Shown one piece after another: positions 1-6,564 of a stretch of DNA of 36,526 nucleotides. Numbering within the stretch: position 1 is the first letter of the stretch; every line of letters starts with the position of its first letter. The stretch lies in NCBI GenBank assembly GCA_016788485.1, contig JAEUSV010000132.1, positions 1 through 36,526 on the forward strand, given 5' to 3'. The notes below the pieces were generated by a model that saw only the letters and a program-made list of their open reading frames with translations, searched no databases and was not told the origin of the DNA. The stretch comes from Flavobacteriales bacterium. Its GTDB lineage: Bacteria; Bacteroidota; Bacteroidia; Flavobacteriales_F; PHOS-HE28. The position numbers and the translations under genes are program-made.

Positions 1-531
1 CACCACGATGCTGCTGGCGCGGCCGTGGTAGCCCACGGGCAGGTGCAGCCAGTTGGGCAGCAGCGCGTTGGCGGGGTCGCGGAACATACAGCCCACGTTG
101 TAGGCGTGCTGGCGGCTGCTGTAGAAGTCGGTGTAGTCGCCTATGTGGCAGGGGAGGTGCATCACCGCCTGTGCGGCGGGCACCAAGGCCTTGTCGCGAA
201 GGGTGGTGTTGTCGCGCAGGGTGGCATTGTCGTGTCGCAGCAGCTGGCTCAGGCGCTCGCGCAGGGCACGCACGCCGCCGCGCCCGTGGCGCATGAGCGG
301 GTTGAGCACGCCGGCCTTGAGGCAGGCCAGGTCGATGCCAAGCTCGTTCAGCAGGCCGGCGTCGGCCAACACGGCCAGGTCCACCACGGTGTCGCCGATG
401 CGGGTGGCGGTACGTGCATTGCGATCAGCGGTGCTGAAGATGCCGAGGGGCAGGTTCTGGATCGGGAAATCGCTGCCGGCGGGCACGTCGGCCCAGGTGC
501 GCAGCGCGGGGTCGTTGGCGGGGGACTTCAT
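1..531 (-). CDS. fahA: Fumarylacetoacetase, N-terminal part (runs off window start)
   Basis: This enzyme hydrolyses fumarylacetoacetate to fumarate and acetoacetate, the last step of tyrosine/homogentisate breakdown in the cytoplasm. Reading the minus strand from ATG at 531 gives 177 residues with no stop before the window edge. The family block DYTDFYSSRQHA (about 132-143) is followed by MFRDPANALLPNW and LPVGYHGRASS (165-174), which is nearly the animal FAH sequence. D135 matches the metal-binding Asp and H142 the catalytic His. The N-terminal SH3-like region (about 1-115) precedes the catalytic domain, whose remainder lies outside the window. An octamer resembling a Bacteroidota -7 element (537-544) sits only 5 nt upstream of the ATG, so the transcript may be nearly leaderless. 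The identity is very secure from sequence memory; the start is fairly secure. Confidence 0.95.
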   Translation of the reverse strand, partial: MKSPANDPALRTWADVPAGSDFPIQNLPLGIFSTADRNARTATRIGDTVVDLAVLADAGLLNELGIDLACLKAGVLNPLMRHGRGGVRALRERLSQLLRHDNATLRDNTTLRDKALVPAAQAVMHLPCHIGDYTDFYSSRQHAYNVGCMFRDPANALLPNWLHLPVGYHGRASSIVV

Positions 532-536
532 CGGCG

Positions 537-544
537 CAAAGGTG
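537..544 (-). promoter_or_regulatory. Candidate -7 promoter element of fahA
   Basis: On the minus strand this reads CACCTTTG, one mismatch from the Bacteroidota -7 consensus TAnnTTTG. The fahA ATG follows after 5 nt, so initiation here would give a leaderless or nearly leaderless mRNA. The identical octamer lies upstream of glyA (5076-5083). No convincing -33 element was seen. Confidence 0.4.
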
Positions 545-599
545 CATGTCCTGCGGACTTCCCCGCCCGACCGATGTCAGTTCGCATCTTCACGCTGCC

Positions 600-1091
600 A
601 TGCGGACACGACGGGCCCTGGTGATCGGCGCCCTGCTGGCGGTGCATTTCGCGCTGCTGGCCTGCTACACCTTTCCCCGGCGGTGGGTGCCCGACCGCCT
701 CCACTTCTGGTCGGTGACCTACGTAAGGCCGCTGTTCCACCAGGGCTGGGACCTCTTCGCGCCCGATCCGCCGCGCTGCTCGTGCACGCTGCAGGTGGGG
801 CTCGGAGCGGCGGACTGGCGCGCGCTGGACGCTTCGCAGGACCATTACCTGGTGACGCGCATGCACCGCAACATCGCCGCCTACCTCGACGGCGCGCGGC
901 CCTTCGGCGATACGCTGTACGTGGAGCCCTTGATGGAGCAGGCCATGCGGGCCATGGTGCGCGACATCGGGCGGGAGGTGCCCGGGCTGAGGTTCCGCGC
1001 GGTACAACGTTGCGTCACCGACGACCACCGGCCTTGGGAACGTACCGAACGCGTGGTGCCCATCGTGTTCGTCAAGCCTGCCAAGCCATGA
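600..1091 (+). CDS. DUF5819-like membrane-anchored protein
   Basis: This is a 163-residue protein of unknown function. A single N-terminal hydrophobic segment (about 7-22, ALVIGALLAVHFALLAC) anchors it or acts as a signal. The remainder is a soluble, probably extracytoplasmic domain. The short motif WDLFAPDPPR (about 50-59) is characteristic of the DUF5819 group, whose members are often encoded next to HTTM-domain membrane proteins, as here. I chose ATG 600 because the hydrophobic segment starts directly after MRTRR; an upstream in-frame ATG at 546 would add 18 residues overlapping the fahA promoter. The stop overlaps the next start (ATGA at 1088-1091), so the two are probably co-translated. 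The family call rests on the motif plus neighbour and is moderately sure. Confidence 0.7.
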   Translation: MRTRRALVIGALLAVHFALLACYTFPRRWVPDRLHFWSVTYVRPLFHQGWDLFAPDPPRCSCTLQVGLGAADWRALDASQDHYLVTRMHRNIAAYLDGARPFGDTLYVEPLMEQAMRAMVRDIGREVPGLRFRAVQRCVTDDHRPWERTERVVPIVFVKPAKP

Positions 1092-1882
1092 ACCCCGCCA
1101 CCATCCGCCTCTTCCAGCGCGCGGTGCACCTGTGGCTGCTGGGTTACCTGCTGAGCGCCCTGCCCGCGGCCGAATGGCTGTGGGAGCATCCGGTCGGTCG
1201 GTCCCTGCCTGTTCCCGGTCCTTCAGGGCTCCTCGTGAACGCCTTCGGCACCTGGCTGCCCGGCGAAGCGGCCGTGCTCGCCGTTATCCTGCTCATGGCC
1301 TTCGCAGTGTACGGCCTGTGGCGCGAACAACCCGTGTGGATGGCCTTCCTCACCTGGATGCTCTTCGCGAGCCTGGTGCAGCGGGCGTGGCTGGCCTCGT
1401 GCGGCGGGCTGTTGCTCATGGACAATGTGCTGCTTTGGATGGTGCTGCTGCGTAGCGCGCCCAGCGCGCGGCTGGCGGAAGGGGCGGGCCAGCTCGCGTT
1501 CCATGCCATCCGCGTGCAGCTGGCCTTCACCTACCTGGTGACCGGTCTGCACAAGCTCGGTGGAACGAGCTGGACAGGCGGGACGGCGGTGGGCATCGTG
1601 GCCTCCGACCCGCAGTTCGGGCCGGCCTTCCTGGCCCATGTGCCGTGGCTATCCGCCGCCATCACCTGGGCGCTGCTGGCCTTCCAGTTCATCTTCCCGG
1701 TGGCGGTGTGGTTCCGCGCCACCCGGCTGCCGCTGCTGGCCTTCGGCGTGCTGTTCCACCTGGGCACGGCGCTGTGGATGGGGATCCCCGAGATGGGCTT
1801 CGCCTTCATCGCGTGCTATGCCGTGTTCCTGAACGAGGACGAGGCCCGAATGACCATGCGACCGCGGTGGTCATCGCGGTGA
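1088..1882 (+). CDS. HTTM-domain-like polytopic membrane protein
   Basis: A 264-residue inner-membrane protein with about six or seven hydrophobic segments and the core motif FTYLVTGLHKLGGTSW (about 148-163) followed by GGTAVG. This is the pattern of HTTM domains (horizontally transferred transmembrane domain, related to vitamin K-dependent gamma-carboxylase). Most bacterial HTTM proteins have no proven activity, and I cannot assign carboxylase activity. The reading frame is open far upstream (from 143), but the ATG at 1088 overlaps the DUF5819-like stop by 4 nt and begins directly before the first hydrophobic region, so it is the likely start. The gene ends 11 nt before the convergent lipoprotein gene, leaving no room for a separate terminator. 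Confidence 0.72.
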   Translation: MNPATIRLFQRAVHLWLLGYLLSALPAAEWLWEHPVGRSLPVPGPSGLLVNAFGTWLPGEAAVLAVILLMAFAVYGLWREQPVWMAFLTWMLFASLVQRAWLASCGGLLLMDNVLLWMVLLRSAPSARLAEGAGQLAFHAIRVQLAFTYLVTGLHKLGGTSWTGGTAVGIVASDPQFGPAFLAHVPWLSAAITWALLAFQFIFPVAVWFRATRLPLLAFGVLFHLGTALWMGIPEMGFAFIACYAVFLNEDEARMTMRPRWSSR

Positions 1883-1892
1883 TGCGCAAGGC

Positions 1893-2405
1893 TTACTGGC
1901 AGAAGCGGTCGTTACCCGGGTACGTGGCGCCACAAAGGCGTGGGTCGATCATGTCGCCCATGAAGGGGGCGACATCATTGGTGAAGCACGTGTTGAGCGG
2001 ATCACCGGCCTTGAACACGGTGGCTTCGGTCCGCAGCCATCGGCTGTCCCAGGTATGCACCTCGAGCTTCGCCCGATAGGGGCCATTGGGGAGAGGCGCG
2101 CCGTTCATGGTACCATCCCACGCATTGTTGAAGGGCTCCGTCGACGCATGCACCAGCTCATCGTTCATCGTACGGACCTCGAACCTCAGCGCGGCCACAT
2201 TGGAACCGACCGGGGACAGCTTGTCGTTGATGCCATCACCGTTCGGGGTGAACACGTTCGGCAGGTGAACGCATCGGGTGTCGACCCGCAGGATGATGGG
2301 GTCGTCAAGCGTGTAGCGCCTGGCATCGCCCTGTTCCCGGGTGCAACCGGCCCCGATCACTGCGAGCGCGAGCAGGCCGATCATCCAATGGGACGTTCCG
2401 GACAT
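1893..2405 (-). CDS. Lipoprotein with gliding-motility-associated C-terminal-type motif
   Basis: A 170-residue protein whose N-terminus carries a lipobox (LAVIGAGC, mature Cys about 21), so it should be lipidated and sent to the outer or inner membrane. Residues about 49-63 contain VFTPNGDGINDKL, the signature of the gliding motility-associated / CHU_C C-terminal domain that usually ends large type IX-secreted Bacteroidota proteins. An Ig-like beta-rich stretch follows (WDGTMNGAPLPNGPYRAKL). The last 35 residues hold three of its Cys (NTCF, RLCG, RFCQ), perhaps forming disulfides. The odd point is that the domain makes up nearly the whole protein and is combined with a lipoprotein signal rather than serving as the tail of a large secreted protein. 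Probable start at ATG 2405. Function unknown. Confidence 0.75.
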   Translation of the reverse strand: MSGTSHWMIGLLALAVIGAGCTREQGDARRYTLDDPIILRVDTRCVHLPNVFTPNGDGINDKLSPVGSNVAALRFEVRTMNDELVHASTEPFNNAWDGTMNGAPLPNGPYRAKLEVHTWDSRWLRTEATVFKAGDPLNTCFTNDVAPFMGDMIDPRLCGATYPGNDRFCQ

Positions 2406-2451
2406 GACGACAAGTTAGGCGTTCCTCCTACGGCCAGCTCGGTGCCAGTGC

Positions 2452-3315
2452 TCACTGGGCGGACGGCGCGTCCTTCTTCCTGCCACCCAGCTTGAACTGT
2501 CCGCCGAACACGATGCTGCCCTGGTAGGCCCAGAAGTGCTGATTGGCCCGGTCCTCGGCGGTACCGGTGGTGAGCACGCTGGGCAGGTCGATCCAGCTGC
2601 CGCGAGCCGTGCCGCGCAGGAACAGGTGCTCGCAGAAGGTGAAGTGCACGCCGAGCTGGGCGCCCACGCCCACACCCGCCACATGGAACGCGTTGTTCAT
2701 GCCTTCGCCGAAGAGCCTCACGTCGCTGCGGGGGATCAGCATGCCGAGGTGCGCCCCCTCGAACACGTGCAAACGCTGGCGCCCGCTGCGGCTGGCCCAG
2801 AGCGGATCGTAATGGTCCATGTCGAAACAGAGCAGGTTGAGCCCGTCCGTATGCTCGTAGGTGAGGAAGTCCTCGGTGAGCACCACCTCATGACCGCCTT
2901 CGGCCACGGCGAAATCGTGCGAACGCGTGTCGCCGATCCAGCCGTCCATGTGCACGGCCTGGTCCTGCACCATCACGTACTTCATGTGGTCGAGGCCCAG
3001 CGACAGGCTCCACCGTTCGTGCAAGAAGAAGCCGATGCGGTAGTTGTACTGGGGCAGCCAGATGTTCTTCGGGTTGAAATAGTTGTCGAGCGAGAAGGCG
3101 GACGGCCGGTCCTTCGCCTCCACGTGCCGCAGGGTGAAGTCGTAATCGGGACCGTTGAAATGGATGTTGCTCCAGCTGTAGCCGGAGCGGTTGTAGCCCC
3201 AGTACACGAACCAGGAGCCCTGGGGGGACGGGGCAGGGGGTACCTGGGCCGTGGTCGGGCCGGCAAGGGTGAGGAAGGCGAGCGGTAGAAGGGCGACAAG
3301 CGGCCTCATGGTCAT
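2452..3315 (-). CDS. Secreted, probable outer-membrane beta-barrel protein
   Basis: A 287-residue protein of unrecognised family. It begins with a clear signal peptide (MTMRPLVALLPLAFLTLAG, cleavage likely after TTAQ, about residue 23), so it enters the periplasm. The mature part is rich in aromatic residues and alternating polar/hydrophobic strands (for example FFLHERWSLSLGLDHMKYVM), and its C-terminal strand reads GSIVFGGQFKLGG. This resembles small outer-membrane beta-barrel proteins of Bacteroidota. The ATG at 3315 overlaps the upstream thioesterase stop (ATGA); a second ATG at 3309 is equally placed for the signal peptide. It is the last gene of the glyA - thioesterase operon, but no functional link is obvious. 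Confidence 0.72.
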   Translation of the reverse strand: MTMRPLVALLPLAFLTLAGPTTAQVPPAPSPQGSWFVYWGYNRSGYSWSNIHFNGPDYDFTLRHVEAKDRPSAFSLDNYFNPKNIWLPQYNYRIGFFLHERWSLSLGLDHMKYVMVQDQAVHMDGWIGDTRSHDFAVAEGGHEVVLTEDFLTYEHTDGLNLLCFDMDHYDPLWASRSGRQRLHVFEGAHLGMLIPRSDVRLFGEGMNNAFHVAGVGVGAQLGVHFTFCEHLFLRGTARGSWIDLPSVLTTGTAEDRANQHFWAYQGSIVFGGQFKLGGRKKDAPSAQ

Positions 3316-3752
3316 TCGATCCAGGCGAAGTCCTCGGTGCGGGGCATGTGGTCGAGCGCATCGCTCGTCATGGGCGGCGGAGCGCACAGCTTGCGCACCT
3401 TGGTATCGATCCAGGCGCCTTCCACCGCGAGCGTGGCGCAATGGGTGCCATCGGCCTTGGCGATGCGATGCCGGAAGGCGAAGCGCCCGTGGTCGTGCGA
3501 GAGCCCCTGGACGGCCAGGTCGATGTGGACCTCGTCATGCAGGTGGATCTCGCGCCGGAAACGGCACTCCTCCCGGAAGATCACCGGGCCGATGTGCAGC
3601 TCCTTCATGGTGGCCATGGTGATGCCCACGCGTTCCATGGCCTCCATGCGTTGCTGGGCGCACAGGTCGTAGTACACGCTGTGGCGCAGGTGGAAGTTGG
3701 CGTCGATGTCCGCCCAGCGCAGGTGGACCTTGGAACGGAAAGGACCTTCCAT
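3312..3752 (-). CDS. Acyl-CoA thioesterase, hotdog fold (YbgC/FadM type)
   Basis: A 146-residue cytoplasmic protein that should hydrolyse an acyl-CoA or acyl-ACP thioester. The N-terminus has the 4HBT-family block LRWADIDANFHLRHSVYYDL (11-30), where the second Asp (D17) sits where the catalytic Asp of YbgC/FadM-type enzymes lies. The length is typical of a single hotdog domain. The start at ATG 3752 shares one base with the glyA stop (TGATG), and its own stop overlaps the next gene, so three genes form one translationally coupled operon. In-frame sequence upstream lies inside glyA and is not a thioesterase. Substrate unknown. Confidence 0.85.
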   Translation of the reverse strand: MEGPFRSKVHLRWADIDANFHLRHSVYYDLCAQQRMEAMERVGITMATMKELHIGPVIFREECRFRREIHLHDEVHIDLAVQGLSHDHGRFAFRHRIAKADGTHCATLAVEGAWIDTKVRKLCAPPPMTSDALDHMPRTEDFAWIE

Positions 3753-5056
3753 CAGCTCTTCACGTTCCAGCCATAGAGGGGCTTCAGGCGCATCATGCCG
3801 TTCACCTGGAAGCGCACGCGGTTGAGCTCGCTCTCGTCGTTGGGATGGCTGAGGGCGCGGTCGATGAGCTCCACCACCTGGCGGCACTCGGTCTCCTTCA
3901 GGCCACGGGTGGTCACCGCAGGGGTGCCGATGCGGATGCCGCTGGTGACGAAGGGGCTCTGCGTGTCGAAGGGCACCATGTTCTTGTTCACGGTGATGTC
4001 GGCCACGCCCAGCACACGTTCGGCCTCCTTGCCGGTGATGTTCTTGCTGCGCAGGTCGATGAGCATGCAGTGGTTGTCGGTGCCGCCGCTCACCACGTGG
4101 TAGCCCTTCTCCACGAAGGCCTGGGCCATGGCCTTGGCGTTGGCGATGACCTGCTCACCATAGGTGCGGAATCCCGGAGCGAGCGCCTCGCCGAAGGCCA
4201 CGGCCTTGGCGGCGATCACATGCTCCAGCGGCCCGCCCTGCGTGCCGGGGAACACCGCCCCATCGAGCACGCTGCCCAGGCTGCGCACCTCGCCCTTGGG
4301 GGTGGTGATGCCCCAGGGGTTCGGTCCGTCGCTGCCCACCATGATCAGGCCACCACGCGGGCCGCGCAGGGTCTTGTGCGTGGTGGTGGTCACGATGTGG
4401 CAGTGGGGAAGGGGATCGTTGAGCAGCTTGGCGGCGATCAGGCCCGCCGGGTGGCTCACGTCGGCCAGCAGCACGGCGCCCACCTCATCGGCGATGGCGC
4501 GGAAGGTGGCGTAGTCCCAGTCGCGGCTGTACGCGCTGGCCCCGCAGATGATCAGCTTCGGACGCTCGGCAAGCGCCTTCTCGCGCACCTTGTTCATGTC
4601 CACCCGGCCGGTGCCCTGTTCCACCCCATAGAAGGTGGCGCGGTACAGCTTGCCGCTGAAGTTCACCGGGCTGCCGTGGGTGAGGTGGCCGCCATGGCTG
4701 AGGTCGAAGCCCAGGATCGTGTCGCCGGGCTTGAGCGCCGCCAGCATCACGGCCGCGTTGGCCTGCGCGCCACTGTGCGGCTGCACGTTGGCCCACGCCG
4801 CCCCGAAGAGCTGCTTCACCCGGGCGATGGCCAGGTCCTCCACCTCGTCCACGAACTCGCAGCCGCCGTAGTAGCGCTTGTGCGGCAGCCCCTCGGCGTA
4901 CTTGTTGGTGAGCACCGAGCCCATGGCCTCCATCACCTGTTCGCTCACGTAGTTCTCGCTCGCGATCAGCTCCAGGCCCTTGGTCTGGCGCCAGCGTTCC
5001 TTGTCGATGAGGTCGAAGATGGCGGTGTCGCGCGTGGTATCGATGATGGTGGACAT
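3752..5056 (-). CDS. glyA: Serine hydroxymethyltransferase
   Basis: A PLP enzyme that converts serine and tetrahydrofolate to glycine and 5,10-methylene-tetrahydrofolate, feeding one-carbon metabolism in the cytoplasm. The 434 residues cover the full family length. They include [11 protein letters not shown] (28-38), [15 protein letters not shown] (51-65), QPHSGAQAN (92-100), the [12 protein letters not shown] block (197-208) and the Schiff-base Lys in [14 protein letters not shown] (K228). First gene of an operon with the thioesterase (3312-3752) and a secreted protein (2452-3315), coupled by 1-4 nt overlaps. A -7-like element lies 20-27 nt upstream (5076-5083). Identification is secure. Confidence 0.98.
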   Translation of the reverse strand: MSTIIDTTRDTAIFDLIDKERWRQTKGLELIASENYVSEQVMEAMGSVLTNKYAEGLPHKRYYGGCEFVDEVEDLAIARVKQLFGAAWANVQPHSGAQANAAVMLAALKPGDTILGFDLSHGGHLTHGSPVNFSGKLYRATFYGVEQGTGRVDMNKVREKALAERPKLIICGASAYSRDWDYATFRAIADEVGAVLLADVSHPAGLIAAKLLNDPLPHCHIVTTTTHKTLRGPRGGLIMVGSDGPNPWGITTPKGEVRSLGSVLDGAVFPGTQGGPLEHVIAAKAVAFGEALAPGFRTYGEQVIANAKAMAQAFVEKGYHVVSGGTDNHCMLIDLRSKNITGKEAERVLGVADITVNKNMVPFDTQSPFVTSGIRIGTPAVTTRGLKETECRQVVELIDRALSHPNDESELNRVRFQVNGMMRLKPLYGWNVKS

Positions 5057-5075
5057 GATGGGATCGGGTGACGTG

Positions 5076-5083
5076 CAAAGGTG
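5076..5083 (-). promoter_or_regulatory. glyA: Candidate -7 promoter element of glyA
   Basis: The minus strand reads CACCTTTG, one mismatch from TAnnTTTG and identical to the element before fahA (537-544). It lies in the 54-nt gap between the exosortase F-associated gene and glyA, so glyA may have its own promoter besides read-through from the exosortase operon. Confidence 0.4.
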
Positions 5084-5110
5084 GGGAAGGAACCTGAGCG
5101 GACCTAGGCC

Positions 5111-5569
5111 TTACGCCCGCTCCCCCGGCATGAAGCGCGCCACCACCAGCACCAGCAGCGGCATGGGGTACTGCAGCAGGTGCAGCAGCTTCACGCCGGC
5201 GCTGGCGGTGAAGGGTAGGCGGCCGCCCAGCAGGTGGAGCAGCAGCGACAGGGTTCCGATGGCCAGGTAACCCGCGACCACCGTGCGGTCGAGGCGGCGG
5301 CCGAAGAGCAGGCGCGCGGTGAGGAAGGTGAGGGAGCCCATGAGGGCCACGAAGCACAGGGCCATGGCCCATTTCAACCGCAACAGGTCGCCGAGCGACC
5401 AGCCCACGAGCAGGCGCTGCATGGCGCTGTGGGCGTAGCTCCAGGGGGTCTGCCCGGCGGCGTGCGCCACCTGGTAGTTGAGGTTGATGAACACGAACTC
5501 GCGCAGGCTGCCCAAGGCCACGCCCAGGCACAGCAGGAGCGCCACGCCGACCCACACGCGCGCGGTCAT
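5111..5569 (-). CDS. Exosortase F system-associated membrane protein
   Basis: A 152-residue membrane protein with about four hydrophobic segments (roughly 5-20, 60-80, 95-115 and 125-148). It contains REFVFINLNYQ (23-33) and a C-terminal HLLQYPMPLLVLV segment. Small membrane proteins of this pattern are encoded directly after xrtF in Flavobacteria and are named exosortase F-associated proteins; their biochemical role is unknown. The ATG at 5569 overlaps the xrtF stop (ATGA), supporting co-translation. The long in-frame extension upstream lies within xrtF and is out of character, so it was not used. Family call is based on position, size and the NLNYQ region. Confidence 0.8.
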   Translation of the reverse strand: MTARVWVGVALLLCLGVALGSLREFVFINLNYQVAHAAGQTPWSYAHSAMQRLLVGWSLGDLLRLKWAMALCFVALMGSLTFLTARLLFGRRLDRTVVAGYLAIGTLSLLLHLLGGRLPFTASAGVKLLHLLQYPMPLLVLVVARFMPGERA

Positions 5570-6099
5570 GCGGCCGGTGCGGGCTTGTTCCCCCTGGCGA
5601 AACGCACCAGCCACCACACCCACAGGCCGATCACCCAGCCGTACACCACCACGTAGAAGGTGTAGTCGTGGTTGAAGGTGAGCCACTCGTAATCGATGGT
5701 GGTGATGATGCACAGGGCGGCTATGCGCAGCGCATTGATCAGGTGCACGCTGGCGATGCCGAGGAGGGTGAACCACGGCTTGTGGCGCCGGGGGCCGGGG
5801 AAGGCGATCATGAAGATGGCGAACACGGCGAAGAGCCCGAGCCCATTGCAGGCATCACCGATCCAGAGGTGGCTGCCGCCCTGTACGCCCAGGTACCGGT
5901 TGGTGTCGAAGGCGGGGTCGGGGAGCAGGTCGTACCCCATGCCCTGTAACAGGCCACCGGCCAGCCAGGCGAGGTTGTCGATCACGGCGCGGTCCAGCAG
6001 TCCCCAAGGGTGGATCACCAGCTCATAGATCAGGTACCAGGTGGCGTACATGACCACCACCAAGGTGAAGAAACGGGCGAGGGGGTCGCGGGGAAGCAC
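5566..6099 (-). CDS. xrtF: Exosortase family protein XrtF
   Basis: A 177-residue integral-membrane cysteine transpeptidase-like enzyme. Exosortases recognise C-terminal sorting signals on secreted proteins and cleave them, probably attaching the protein to another molecule at the cell surface. The three catalytic residues expected for the family are visible in order: Cys84 in GDACNGLG, Arg125 in INALRIAAL, and His144 in NHDYTFYVVVYG. Four or five membrane segments surround them. Start is GTG at 6099; the next methionine (residue 18) would cut the first membrane segment. The gene lies 12 nt after a PID-CTERM-like peptide gene and overlaps the XrtF-associated gene by 4 nt. Enzyme class is secure; the F subtype rests on the neighbours and size. 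Confidence 0.9.
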   Translation of the reverse strand: MLPRDPLARFFTLVVVMYATWYLIYELVIHPWGLLDRAVIDNLAWLAGGLLQGMGYDLLPDPAFDTNRYLGVQGGSHLWIGDACNGLGLFAVFAIFMIAFPGPRRHKPWFTLLGIASVHLINALRIAALCIITTIDYEWLTFNHDYTFYVVVYGWVIGLWVWWLVRFARGNKPAPAA

Positions 6100-6111
6100 C
6101 GGGAGGGGTGC

Positions 6112-6345
6112 TTACGATCCGTGTTGCGCCGCTTTGCGCTCGCGGCGGAGCTCCATGGCCTTGCGGCCGCCCAGCAGGGCACCGGCCCCGATCAGCAAGC
6201 CCAGGCCACCGTCGATGGGAATGCAAGGAGGGGGCCAGCAGGGAGGCGGACCGCCCACGGGAGGACCACCCTGCGCCAGGAGATCGGCGCATAGCGGACC
6301 GGCCACGGCCAAGGTGACCATAAGAAGGCGTAGGAATACCCGCAT
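6112..6345 (-). CDS. Small PID-CTERM-type exosortase F target peptide
   Basis: A 77-residue precursor and the likely substrate of the adjacent XrtF. An N-terminal signal peptide (about 1-25, FLRLLMVTLAVAGPLCADLL) is followed by a Pro/Gly/Cys-rich stretch (about 26-42, with PPPCWPPPC). Next comes the sorting signal: IPIDGG (42-47), a hydrophobic segment LGLLIGAGALLGG (48-60) and a basic tail with RKAMELRRERK. This tripartite pattern (short motif, membrane helix, Arg/Lys cluster) is that of PEP-CTERM-like domains. The PIDGG form is the one seen with Bacteroidota exosortase systems. After both signals are removed, fewer than 25 residues would remain. ATG 6345 is chosen because the signal peptide begins there. 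An exact -7 match lies at 6373-6380. Confidence 0.82.
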   Translation of the reverse strand: MRVFLRLLMVTLAVAGPLCADLLAQGGPPVGGPPPCWPPPCIPIDGGLGLLIGAGALLGGRKAMELRRERKAAQHGS

Positions 6346-6372
6346 AGGGTGTGGAGCACTGAGGTTGAGGCA

Positions 6373-6380
6373 CAAATGTA
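6373..6380 (-). promoter_or_regulatory. -7 promoter element of the exosortase F operon
   Basis: The minus strand reads TACATTTG, an exact match to the Bacteroidota -7 consensus TAnnTTTG, 27 nt upstream of the PID-CTERM start codon. No clear -33 TTTG was found at the usual distance. Confidence 0.55.
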
Positions 6381-6500
6381 GAAATTCCGATGACCCGTAT
6401 ACCATTGCGGGCCGATGGAACTTATCCACGGGGCGATGAGGCGGTCGATCGGGCCGATGTGATGGGTCGGTCGATCGACGGGACGGGCCGTTGCGATCCC

Positions 6501-6508
6501 TATATTTG
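6501..6508 (+). promoter_or_regulatory. -7 promoter element of the wzc-like gene
   Basis: TATATTTG is an exact match to TAnnTTTG and lies 56 nt before the likely ATG at 6565. It would drive the kinase gene and possibly the following transporter permease. A TTG at 6491 is too close to serve as a standard -33 box. Confidence 0.55.
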
Positions 6509-6564
6509 ACGCCCTTTCGCGCTGACCCGAAGCGGTGAAAGGGTACCGGTCCCCCTCGATCCAG

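Larger units (their letters stand above)
6346..6564. promoter_or_regulatory. Divergent promoter region between exosortase F operon and wzc-like gene
   Basis: A 219-nt gap between the oppositely oriented PID-CTERM gene and the tyrosine-kinase gene. It is more AT-rich than its surroundings near 6370-6415 and 6495-6512 and holds exact TAnnTTTG matches on both strands (6373-6380 minus, 6501-6508 plus). A run of related GGTCGATCG-type segments (about 6440-6480) could be an operator, but I see no clear palindrome. No ORF of its own is supported. The two operons could share regulation from here. Confidence 0.6.

Noticed and set aside
143..1087. In-frame extension of the HTTM-like gene upstream to 143
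   Set aside because: The extension is Arg/Ser/Ala-rich shadow sequence over fahA and the DUF5819-like gene; the ATG at 1088 directly precedes the first hydrophobic segment and overlaps the previous stop.
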